64,000 nucleotides of DNA from Larus michahellis. Taxonomy: Eukaryota > Chordata > Aves > Charadriiformes > Laridae. Each line of letters begins with the position of its first letter. Position 1 is the stretch's first letter. The stretch spans positions 31,363,071 to 31,427,070 of the forward strand of contig NC_133930.1 of the NCBI RefSeq assembly GCF_964199755.1. The letters are read 5' to 3'. Below the pieces are notes generated by a model, which saw nothing but the letters and a program-made list of their open reading frames with translations, was not told where the DNA came from and ran no database searches. Positions 53,415 to 64,000 of this stretch are shown here, one piece after another. The position numbers were made by a program, and so were the translations under genes.

Positions 53415-53738
53415 TAAGTAAAAAAAATCTCTATGGTCACTTGATAGCTTAATATTTCGTGTCTCAAAATGAACAAGTGATGTGTTGAGTGCTTCATTTT
53501 CGTTTAGATTCCTAGGCTGACTCGTGATTAAGATAATTTCAAGAAATGCAGTATTTTATACTTGGAAGACAGTAATTGTTGTGTAATCAAATTACATAAT
53601 GAAGATGTTCATAACAGTTTGCTGATCCGAAGTCCAGAGTGTGTTTTAAACTCTTACTGTAGCTTTGGTATATAAAGAGTTAGAGTGTTCTTCAGGTTTT
53701 TTAGGTGGCATTGTATATCGTAATTCATTCTGTTGCAG

Positions 53739-53798
53739 GCTTGCATTTTTCTCCAACTTTATTACATCTGTTTAAAATTCTGGCGTTACGCATAGCAG
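53739..53798 (+). other. Candidate 60-base non-coding exon
   Basis: It is preceded by an acceptor (cattctgttgcag) and followed by a consensus donor (agcag then gtaagt). It has no ATG, so it could only be a 5' untranslated exon of the plus-strand gene or a pseudo-exon. Confidence 0.3.
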
Positions 53799-55641
53799 GT
53801 AAGTTGTTAACTTTGTCCATGTGAATAGTCCTGCTACTGACTTACGCAAGCAGTCATTTTTATCCTTAATTCTGTTTACATCTAACATTTGCTATACAGT
53901 ATATTTAGGTCAGTATACTTAAGACAGTGTACCCTGAAAACAGAGGACAATGTATGTAAACAACAGATTAGAAAAATTGTCAGCGTTTTTAATTCAAGAT
54001 GTTAAAATTATAAGAGTTAAAATTCAAAACACATCTTTTGTGAAGATGAATATTGAAAAAATTTCAGTGTCTAATCAGTTTCACTTTCTGACTCTCAGAC
54101 ATGACAGGATACTTCGTTGACTGTTACAGATATTATAGGGGAGTTTCACAAACAAAATGTGTTCTAGTTCCTTTGTGACATTTTTGCCTGTAAAATGTAG
54201 AATCACTCGATTGAGGCTGTTTGATGTAGCTCAGTAGACCTATGATTTCCTGATGGTTTTTGTTTAAGAAAATTAAAATGCTAGTTATTAGCAGGTAGCA
54301 TTTCTCTAACAAGACCTAGATAACTACTCCTATTCATGATAGATGCCATATGACAAAAATTACTGTGCTGGGGCAGGTTCTGTTTCATTTTTGCAGTTTA
54401 TTTCTTTGCTTAAGACACAATTTATAAGTTGCTAAAGTTGTAAATGAATCTGTGCCTTTGGAGTTGAGTAAATTGTTTATAATTGTAAACCATTTTGAAA
54501 ACATGAGGGCAATTTTGGTTTAGAACTAAAATTGGTGAAAAGTGTAGAAGTCTGTAAACTGCGCTATGAATGAAGGCATAGAAATAAAAGAGTTCAAGAA
54601 ACTCCTTAAGTTTTAGGAATCAAACTCTTCATGTTTGGGTTTGATTTCAGATGGAAGTATTTGGAGAATTTGATTTGAATAAAAGATGCAAACATTTCAA
54701 AACTGAGATCAGTAAAAATATCTAAAATTTGAAATAATATTAGGTAATAATAGAGGAGAAATTTTTTTGTAACTAGTCTGTCACCTTTAGGATTGTAGAT
54801 ACGGCCTGTGTTTGACTTGGTGAAACTTCTAAGCTCACAATGTTCTTTTGTTGCCCCTGTGGAAACGTCTTTTGGATTTATTGATGTACAAATCTTTGCA
54901 GCTTCCTGCTGTACAAATATTAGCTATATATTTTACTTTTCACTGAACTTTTTGCATCACAAAGTAATATGACATGCTAGAGCTGCAAGTTCAACAGAAG
55001 CACAATGTTGGTTCTTTCTTCTTGCTCGTTTTTTCTGTTATAATGTTATGGATTAGAGCCATGTGGTTCTACTCATACCAGTCTGTGAGTTCATTTTAAG
55101 TGGTCTGCCTCTGGTATTAAATGGTATGCCATTTCAGTGGCCTGTGATCAGTTTTTGATTGAGGAGGCTTTTGGTTCCGTGAGCTGAGCAAATGATGCTT
55201 TCTTCACTGCTGTGATAATTGTAGCAGAGCCCAGAAGCGCAGAGTGACTACATGTGCTTCATGTAGTTTGCTTTAGTGTGTGTGCTTCCCATCATAACAG
55301 CAGAAAGACAAGACTCTTCCCTGGCTGCTAGGTATTGGGTCCGTGGTAATTTAGAATAAGGTGTAAGGGCAGGGGTATCGCGTTACGTCTTTGAATTACA
55401 ATATCTTTTATGAGAGGGGAAATGCTTACTGTGAAGGTTAATAGTTGCTAGACCTTATCACAAGTGTAGAAATACAGCTTCAGGTGTGCCACAAGGAGTG
55501 TTAAGGGAGAAAAGTACATCTTTCTGTTTCTCAGGTTATAGAGGCTTATTTACAGTTTCTTTTGTCCTGTCCTTTTTCTGCATCTGATAAAGGATTTGCC
55601 ATGTAATGGTGTCTTGTGAAAAATATTATAATTGTTGTTAT

Positions 55642-55697
55642 AGCATATTGCTTAAATGTGTGTTTTGATAGCATATCACTTAAATGTGTGTTTTGAT
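55642..55697. repeat. Two-copy 28-base tandem repeat
   Basis: The units at 55642-55669 and 55670-55697 share cttaaatgtgtgttttgat and agcatat and differ at only two bases, so the duplication is young. Confidence 0.9.
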
Positions 55698-56099
55698 GTT
55701 AAGGAGTTGTGAAATCCAGGGTGTAAGAGTATCTTTTGGGAGGAGATCTGTAAAGGCAGTTAATAACGTGCCATACAGTTAGGGAGTTTTTTTGGGAAAT
55801 GCGTATTAGCAGAAATGACAGACCTGGCAAAACTGTTTGAAAGTGCTTAATCAGGAAGCAGTTCACATCCACCACCTGCTGTTTGTATCGCCAGCAATAT
55901 TATAGGCTGCATGAGCAAGGAGTATTTTTCTGAACTTTTAGGTGCTTGTAAATTAGCTTCTTAAACACTGAGATCTAGGCCAAACTGCTCTCTGGTCGCC
56001 ATGGTCTACAACCAAATTTGAGGCTGTCGTTGCACCATTGTGTGAATTCATGGTTTACTTGCACGTTCGATAGTGCATACGGCTTTGGTACACCTTTCC

Positions 56100-56310
56100 C
56101 CTGACTAAAAGTAATTTGCTTGAACTAGAAAAGATCCAGAAATAGGATGCAATGATGATCAGAAGTATGGAATGGATTTTCTGTGAAGAGACTAGGAGTC
56201 TTCAGCTTAGAAAAGAGGTGACTGCAGGAGACCATGGTAGAGATCTGTAAGTCATATGTGTTCCGAAGGTAAATATGAACAGATAGGTAACTGTTCCCAG
56301 TCTGCTCATG
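56100..56310 (+). mobile_element. Old CR1/L3-like fragment
   Basis: gtcttcagcttagaaaagag, gtgactgcaggagaccatgg and tagagatctgtaagtcatat correspond to the [12 protein letters not shown] region of CR1-clade ORF2 with many changes. It is much more diverged than the CR1 copy beside it. Confidence 0.6.
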
Positions 56311-56487
56311 AGATATCAGATGAAACTAAAAAGTGAAATAGTCAAAACATACAGAAGGAAATATATCACTTAGCATATTGTTGATTGTGGAATGCTTTAT
56401 TGTGAAATGTTCTAGATACTAAAGGCCTACAAAGGTTCCAAATCATGGACAAAAAAAGCCATCAAAGTCCCCAAAATGCAATAATAT

Positions 56488-57760
56488 AGAATCATAGAAT
56501 TGTTTAGGTTGGAAGGAACCTTTACAGTCGTTGAGTCCAACCATTAATCTAACACTGCAAAGTCCACCACTAAACCACGTCCATAAGTACCATGTCGACC
56601 CGTCTTTTAAATACCTCAAAGGTTGATGACTGAACCACTTCCCTGGGCAGCCTGTTCCATTGTTTGATAACCCTTTCCCTGAAGAAATTTTTCCTAATAT
56701 CCAATCTGAACCTCCCCTGGTGTAACTTGAGGCCACTTCATCTTGTCCTATCACTTCTTACTTGAGAGAAGAGACCTCCTTTCAGGTAGTTGTAGAGAGC
56801 GATAAGGTCTCCCCTGAGCTGCCTATTCTCTCCAGGCTAAACAACCCCAGTTCCCTCAGCCACTCCTCATAAGACTTGTGCTCGAGACCCTTCACTGGTT
56901 TTGTTGCTCTTCTTTGGATGTGCCCCAGCACCTCAATGTCTGTCTTGTGGTGAGGGGCCCAAAACTGAACACAGTATGGGAGGTGGGGCCTCACAGGGGT
57001 CCAGTCACTTCCCTTGTCCTGCTGGCCACTCTGTTCCTGACACAGACCAGGATGCTACTGGCCTTCTTGGCCACCTGGGCACACTGCTGGCTCATATTCA
57101 ACTGGCAGTCGACCAACACCCCCAGGTCCTTTTCTGCCAGGCAGCTCTTTAGCCACTCCTCCCCAAACCTGTAGCGCTGCATGAGGTCGTTGTCACCCAA
57201 GTGCAGGACCCGTCATTTGGCCTTGTTGAACCTCATACCATTGGCCTCGGTCTGTTGATCCAGCCTGTCCAGATCCCTCTGTAGAGCCTTCCTACCCTCG
57301 AGCAGATCAACACTCCCAACCCAATTTGGTGTCATCTACAAACTTACCGAGGGTGCACCTGATCCCCTCGTCCAGATCAATGGTAAAGATATTAAACAGA
57401 ACAGGCCCCAGTATTGAGCCCTGGGGAACACCACTTGTGACCGGCCACCAACTGGATTTAACTCCTTTTCACCACCACTCTTTGGGCCTGGCCAGACAGC
57501 CAGCTTTTTACCCAGCAAATTGTATACCCATCCAAGCCATGAGCAGCCAGTTTCTCCTGGAGAATGCTGTGGGAAATAGTGTCGAAGGCTTTACTAAAAT
57601 CTAGGTAGACAACATTCACAGCCTTTCTCTCATCTACTAAGTGGGTCATCTTATCATAGAAGGAGATGAGGTTAGTCAGGCAGGACCTGCCTTTCCTAAA
57701 ACCATGCTGACTGGGCCTGAGCGCCTGGTTGTCCTGCATGCATATCCTCTTTGTCTAAGG
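56488..57760 (-). mobile_element. CR1 LINE, 1.3 kb, with broken reverse-transcriptase sequence
   Basis: The minus strand codes in pieces for CR1 ORF2: [36 protein letters not shown], a FVDDTKL box that keeps the catalytic Asp pair, [20 protein letters not shown], and [20 protein letters not shown]. The pieces are separated by frameshifts. The tail is at 56488 (atagaatcatagaattgttt on the plus strand). It is antisense to the putative KDM4C transcript. Confidence 0.95.
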
Positions 57761-60700
57761 ATTCCTTGATCTGTGCATTGCTGAAGACTGAGGTGGTGTT
57801 CTGGAAAGGTATAATTATAAGCTACCCCTATACTTACTTTTTCTGGATCTCTGCTGTTAGCATGTGTGGAAACTAGATAGGTCTGACATCTGACTTACTT
57901 TTTCTGAAGGCTGTTACATGCTGCTTCCAGCTAGGACTATGGATTCCACACCTGCGTTTTCATTAAAAAGAAAGTAAAAATTCTTGAAATAGGGGTTTCA
58001 AATAAATATGAGAAAATTACTTTTTTTTTCTTTTTTCCTTCTTCTGTTATTTCAAGACATTTTTGCATGCTGTGAGTCTGGTGTGGGAGAAGAATGCCTG
58101 TGGAATGAATTCAGGTCATCTTTTGATTCAATATTTATGGATTCAGAATAGTTCATTTTTATATTTTTTGAAATAATTGCTGTAAGGGTAGTACCAAGAC
58201 ATGTAAACACAAACTTGAAATGAAGTTTGTAAAACTGCTTAGCACTTCATAGTAAATTTGAGATGGTTTTAGGAGCTTCAGAATGTGGTTACCTATCCAG
58301 ATTCCTGGTTTCTTAAGTTTTTATAATTGATTAAATAGTTTAATACTCCTAATGTTTTTAAACTTAATTGATTCTTCCGGATTACTGCTGGATGTCTGAT
58401 GAATGCATGCCTAACCATGAGATTTGGCTTATAAATGCCTCATATCACAAATACGAAACATCGTGGCCCATGCATTTATTTTAACATTTAATATGATCAA
58501 ATAACAAATAACATATTTGAAATTCTTGATAAATAGGATCTTTTTTCTTTTTCAGGTACATAAACTAGGCAGACATAATTTGCAGACACACTTATTGGTA
58601 TTGAAGGAACAATTCAAACATAAGTATACAAAACCAGATCACATCGAGAATTAGCTATTTGCATGCTCAGTAATAGTTGGACATGCAAACTACGCTTTTA
58701 TGTTTCCAATTACCTGAAAATCATTCCTGTAGCTAGTTATGGACTATGCACTATTGCAGTATCTAGCGTCTTTGAATTTGCTTTACAAACCACTGTAGGG
58801 AGTTGGATTATACCTACTTCCGGATGATGCTAAAAAACTTTCTCAGAATCTACCTGCATGTGTGATAAAAATAAATTACTGGATGAGTTTATGGAGTTTT
58901 TACTTATTTTGTGTTGCTGCTTAGACTATTATAGATTAAGATCTGGTTTTCTACTGCATGGTTGTACAGCCAGATCTGCGAGAGCTGGAAACAAAACTTC
59001 TTACCTTTTTTTTGCAAAACAGACTCTGCAGATAGGAGGTTCAGGAAAAAAAATCATAGTTGTCCTCAAGTTTGGTCAATAAAATGTTTTTATTGAATGA
59101 TTCCGAAAAAATGGTGGCTAGTACTTTATAATGTGAATGCTATGTCTTGATTTTTAAATTGAGAACTTTTGTATCTGACAACTGTTTTCAAGTAGATTAT
59201 TTTGTGTTTTCTTTCAGATAGGCCTCAAAAAAATGCTGTGGCTTTTTGTGCATGCCTTTCTCTAGATAAGTTTATTGTGTTCTTGCTAGTTATTTGAAGA
59301 AAGTTTCTCAGAGTGAACAAATTCTTCCTTGAATGTTTGTTGTCCTCTGGTTAGTGAGGGTGAAAATTTGCAAGAAAAGTAAAAGGGACAAATATGTATT
59401 TTAACTAATTTATCGGTGAGAATGGATGACCTTCAAAGATTTTTTTTTTTTTCCTTTTACATTCTGTCTTCCTTTTTTTTCTCATTTACTGGAGCTTGCT
59501 TTATGTGACTTGTTTAATTTAGGTTGCTGAGTAAAGGTTGTGGACATTGATACTTTATATATTGAAGACACAGAAAGAATAAAATAATCTCATCTTCCAA
59601 AGTATGAACACATTTATTTTATGACACAGGTGTGACATAAATGACCTATAGTTATTTGGTGCTTTTCCTTGTTAGCTAATCTTTTTTGTATAGCAGAGCA
59701 GATGTAGCAGGCAGTGTTTTTTCTCCTTTCTTGTTCATCAGTGCTTTCAGTAGAGGGGCCAAAGTGGGCATGGTTTGGCAGTCGAGATGCCTCCCGCAAA
59801 GCATCTTTGGAAGAAGTATCAAGTCTGTGTATGTTAAAGCCAGAAAGTTTTGGTTCCCTGCTGGTGAGGGGCGGAACTCATAAAGTATTTGTTAGTTCAT
59901 TTTACACTAGAAGCAGGAAGTGGATAGCCTTCAGAGGAGATGTGACAGATCAGTACTAGGGCGGAGAGAGAATACTGAAAGTTGGTTTCATGTAGTGAGG
60001 ACCACAGGTTTTTGTGCATTTTAACCAACAGCAGATTAAGATGTGCTGCTTTTCTGGTGTGTTTCATTCTGTTTTAAGAGAATATTTTCTAGTTGTGTGA
60101 GTCAGTGTCTTGCTTGAATTTGGTTAAACAAAATTGCTAGTTTGGATCAAACAAATGAAACTTGGAAGATGTTTTCCAATTCTGGAGTTGATATATTCTG
60201 TGTTCTTGTGAGAGTATAGAGGATTCTGCATGGAAGAACAGTGTTTAACAGGTAACTCTTCCACCAATAAATTATATTTAGTATCCTGCTAGCTTTAACA
60301 ATATGGTAAGGTGTAGGCATTACGGAAGGCAGTCCACTGTTTTGACAGGGGAGGCTGGAAATTGTAGCAGCTTTATACTAATTTGGATAGTTGAGATTCA
60401 GTTGGCTGCAGTGGGCTATAGAGGTCCTTTCCTTTTCTTAGGATATAGGAGAAACAATCCTGTAGATTCTGCACTTACCAAAAAATTGTACAGAACAAAG
60501 TGTGTGATTGATCAAGCATGTAATATGGTACACTTCTGTTCTGTAGATGTCAGTAATTAACTCTTCCCATATCTGGCCTTAGTTATTAATGTCAAAGCAT
60601 GTAGAAAGTTATTCTTTCTTCCTCTCTTTTCTGTTTTTTGTTTGTTTGTTTTTGCTTTTTCTTTTGCTTTGGCAGCCCCTGAGAAGTTTGTAGTCTTTTA

Positions 60701-63357
60701 TCACCTTTTTGTTCTGGTGGTTAATGTACATATCAGAGGTTTTTTATGTTTGTACAAGCTATGCAGTTTAAATACTACAGGATTTGTTTAGAATCTGACT
60801 TCCCCTGTCATCATAATTGGTGAAATGTATTTGCAGCTTGGATTATGTAAATACTGGTAGCATTAATGAGATTTCATCTTGCTGTGAGTTATGTGAGCTT
60901 TTCTGGTGTTGTACTTTGACATTTTGAATCAGGTTCATTAGGATTCTCAAGCCACATACTGACATAGATGTAGATCGTTAAACTTTGCTGACCTCACATT
61001 TCCACTTCTGTAGTATTAAGACAAACCTAGCATTAATATACTCCTGGATGATGATTTAAAGGTCTTTTAATAAGGCCTGACAATGGCTATAAACTTTTTA
61101 AAAGTAGGATCAGATTCTTTAACTCAGTTGTTGGCTCTTTAGCTGGCAACTTTGGACAAGTTACGTGCTTGCGTTGTATCTAAATTTTGTGATGTTTAAT
61201 CAGACATATTTCAAGACATAGACAAACTAGTTGGTCACCAAGAAATGAAAGCGTTATGGGCAGGCTTTGCAGTTTATTGGATCAGGTTCATAGCTTGAGC
61301 TTGTCTGACTAAAGCTTTCCCATGATTAGCTAAAAAGCTTCTTTCTTTCAGTGTTATGCAAAGTACTAATGCATGCTAATTTGAGTGGAGTGTATCTTCT
61401 CATTTATTCCCGTTACCGTTTGCTTTTCTAGATAGTCATGGACAACCTTGTCAACGTGCATTACTGTCTTCCAAGAGGGACAGAAAATGGCTGATTACAG
61501 TGTTGATATTAGGGATTTAAAATAACTGTAACATATCCCTGAATATATGTATTACTTGTCTTTCTAATTTATAATGTGCAGCCTAAATGGACATACTGCC
61601 CTTGTGTTTCTGTAACCTTGTATTTCCTAATGTCTTGCACATTTTCATTGTGTAGTAGTAAATAAAACCTCTGGAAGTTCTGTTTCTCAGCTTGTACAGC
61701 TCTGTAATACCACAAAATAGGTAGCTATGTATACACCTAAATGGAATAGTTAAGACAGTGATAGTGTGGTTACAGTGTGGATTTTACTTCAGAATGGCAT
61801 CTTAGTATATATGTTCTTGTCTACAAAAGAGCCTCTGAAGGCCTCTTAACTCTTATACTGGCTTATGTTTTATGCTCTCTTGTTTTAGTGATTTGGTAGG
61901 GTATAACTGAGTTTTTGCATGTGAGAGAAAGAGGAAAAGTAGAAATTGGCGGGAGAAAATATGTAGGACTCTTGAATTCTACAAAGTCCTTGAGAGGATT
62001 ACATAGTATGTTAAAACGAAATAGAATTGAATTTGAAGGCCAACATTTTCTGGTTGGTTTGTAGCATAGCTTTGTATTTTGTGGTAAATTTAAACCACCT
62101 ATCTCAGTACTGGTGCTTACTGTTTTAGATTCGCATTTGTAATGAACATTACTGCAATAATACAATTGTTAAATGAATTTAAGAAGTCTTAACTGATAGA
62201 TCATAGCTATAAGGGTATTAAATTACTAAGAAATCATAAAATGGGTAGCATCATCTAATAAGAAGTATGTGGACTTCTGGTATATTAAGTACTGCGTAGC
62301 CTTTATGATCTTTCTGCCTCCTAAACTATGGAGGTTATATGGTAGAATCTGCTCAAGGAATGTTCTTAGAAACATTGTGCTTATCAAAGAGCTGTTTTAC
62401 CCAGTAATTTCATGAGAAGATGTCTTTTACTGAGGAAGAAGGGTAACACAGGAGCATGGACTTAAAAAAATAATCTAGTTAGTATCTTTACTTTGGTATG
62501 TTTTGCAAACAGGATTTTAGGAATCTATCAGCCAGGCAAGCATGCTGGCTTGTGTCAAAGTGGAAGTTAGCATGAGTTAATCACTATTTATTAGTTTGGT
62601 TAACAATCCTTAAATTAAGTAATTTATTCCTTCTGGCTAAGTGCTAGGGTATATTCAGTTCATTTAGTAATTACATGTTTGTTTGGTACATTGCTGTTTT
62701 TAAAGCAGCTCAGGTGTTAAAACTGGTATGTTTTGATGAGATGTCTTGGTTGAGAGGAATTTTTATGAAACTAATTTATGCAATAATTAGTTTGTTGTGC
62801 CTGTTTCTTGAAAACAGACACTAGCCAAAATCATCCTGCAGCTTTTCTCACAGCTGGACCACTTGTCTATGGCTATTTCTTGTCTCCTTACCCCTTTTCA
62901 TAAGGAATGTAGGAAATCAGTTATCTTTCAGACTTATAACCCTTCACCTTAGACAAATTTAATTCCAAAACTTACGTAAGACAGACCTTCAGGTTTGGAG
63001 GAGCACGTACAGGCACTGTGCTTGCATTGTGTTTTGTGCTGATGGACAAAACTTGGATAAAGCTCTGATAAAAAGGTTGATATTAGATTTTGTTTTGAAA
63101 GTGTCTTTCTATATGAATGGTTTCATTTAATACATTTGCATAGAAACTGATTAAGCTAATTGGTAAATCAATTTATATAAATGCTTTTGGAAGTGGGCTT
63201 AATCTGTGATGTAGTGGAGGGTGATGTAGGTGATGTCTGGCACTGTGTGCATGTATGAGTTGGCAGAATTACTATTAATTCATAACTGTAACTTTGGCTT
63301 TGTGTGTTTAGCTGTGCAGCTGCGGTGTTTAACTTACAGCAGTAGGTAGGAATAGCT
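57761..63357 (+). other. KDM4C: Probable KDM4C intron 1, second part
   Basis: AT-rich DNA. I searched for the JmjN-coding exon expected in KDM4C and did not find it. Open frames of 60-100 codons have no recognised similarity. Poly-T runs occur at about 58021, 59440 and 60635. Confidence 0.5.
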
Positions 63358-63640
63358 CAGAATCAGAGAACTGTGGAAGTTGGAAGGGACCTATGAAGAT
63401 GGTCTGGTCCCGTCTCCCTTGCACAAAGCAGGCTCATCTGCAATGGATTGCTCAGGCAGTGTTGAACTGGCTTTTGAGTATCTCCAAGGATGGATGCTCC
63501 ACAGGCTCTCTTGCCCTTGTTGACCTTCATTAAGTTCTTGTCAGCCTGTTTCTTCAGCCTGTCAGGGTCCCTCTGGATGGCAGCACAATCCTCTGGTGTA
63601 TCAGCCGATCCTCCCAGTTTTGTTTTGTCTACAAATATCC
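63358..63640 (-). mobile_element. CR1 LINE 3' end with internal deletion
   Basis: The plus strand begins aatcagagaactgtggaagt, ttggaagggacctatgaaga. After the terminal part it jumps to ORF2 sequence (ttgaccttcattaagttctt, cagggtccctctggatggca, cctcccagttttgttttgtc), so roughly 400-500 bases of the element are missing between. Confidence 0.85.
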
Positions 63641-63772
63641 TATTGAGTTAAGCAGAAATAGTTGCTCTGATTGGGCATAGATAAAATTACATATCTGAGA
63701 GATGTTGAAGTAGTGAGATAACAATTCAGTTATTGGTTAACTGAACATAATTCCAACCCTCTGTTGTTGCAG

Positions 63773-63862
63773 CATGCCCACCCCTGGTCCCCCGCCGTGT
63801 TAAAGTTAGTGCTTTAGGAATGCTTGGCTTGGTTTGGGAACGCTTGACTTGATACTAGACAG
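63773..63862 (+). other. Candidate 90-base exon near the window end
   Basis: It is preceded by a pyrimidine-rich acceptor (aaccctctgttgttgcag) and followed by a consensus donor (agacag then gtaagt). Its ATG at 63774 opens only nine codons before TAA, so it is not a main coding exon. It could be a 5' untranslated exon. Confidence 0.3.
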
Positions 63863-63970
63863 GTAAGTGGATAAAGCATACTTCTGAAAAGTTCCTCTCT
63901 ATCCACTAAAGGAAAGAATATTAGTGATGCAAAAGACAAATTCTTAAGTGGATGCTGAAGGTTTGTTGTT

Positions 63971-63989
63971 TTTTTTTTTTTTTTTTTTC
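63971..63989. repeat. Poly-T tract
   Basis: An unbroken T run of about 19 bases or more close to the right edge. Confidence 0.85.
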
Positions 63990-64000
63990 CCAAAAAAACA

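Larger units (their letters stand above)
51096..56099 (+). other. KDM4C: Probable KDM4C intron 1, first part
   Basis: The CpG island fades out by about 51,700 and AT-rich DNA follows. It includes a short tandem repeat at 53379-53414 (three taatacttatc units), a two-copy 28-base repeat at 55642-55697 and an exon-like segment at 53739-53798. I found no coding exon. Confidence 0.5.

Noticed and set aside
58541-58640. Exon after the strong pyrimidine tract ending at 58556
   Set aside because: The acceptor looks good but I saw no donor at a reasonable distance and no coding frame.
51096-64000. KDM4C JmjN-coding exon
   Set aside because: I scanned for the expected N-terminal protein and did not find it. 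It probably lies to the right of the window.

Overview
The window looks like nuclear DNA of a bird. It carries many CR1 retrotransposon pieces ending in the ATTCTATG-type 3' tail, an avian-type endogenous retroviral LTR, long AT-rich introns and two sharp CpG islands. The annotation was read by eye. Gene names come from recognising the encoded protein and from remembered vertebrate synteny, not from a database search.

Region 1 (1-27,200): the 5' part of GLDC, the mitochondrial glycine decarboxylase (P-protein of the glycine cleavage system), on the minus strand. I could place 15 coding exons, all with GT-AG borders and compatible phases. Together they encode about 605 residues, from the start methionine to just after the SCTMKLN motif region. 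The rest of the gene, including the lysine that binds pyridoxal phosphate, lies beyond the left edge. Exons 1 and 2 sit in a CpG-island promoter, 120 bases apart. Introns 3, 4, 7 and 14 carry CR1 copies. The largest (15.47-17.31 kb) keeps a long reverse-transcriptase reading frame but has a mutated catalytic motif and one frameshift.

Region 2 (27,200-50,270): about 23 kb of AT-rich intergenic DNA with no supportable protein gene. It holds CR1 3' ends, a probable solo LTR with a CR1 inserted in it, a diverged pair of about 120-base repeats 3.5 kb apart, a near-perfect 34-base hairpin, and an unclassified GC-richer block at 31.3-32.0 kb.

Region 3 (50,270-64,000): a second, stronger CpG island with CACGTG boxes and an NRF1-like site, followed by a good splice donor at 51,096 on the plus strand. 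In vertebrates GLDC lies head to head with KDM4C (JMJD2C), on human 9p24 and the chicken Z, so this is most likely the KDM4C promoter and non-coding first exon. The rest of the window would be KDM4C intron 1. No KDM4C coding sequence was found, so the name rests on synteny only. Two exon-like segments with good splice sites lie in this intron.

I found no convincing undescribed system. The points most worth checking are the in-frame upstream ATG of GLDC, a Gly-to-Cys change in the GGPHAAF motif, the CACGTG cluster, the two candidate non-coding exons and the duplicated intergenic repeat.
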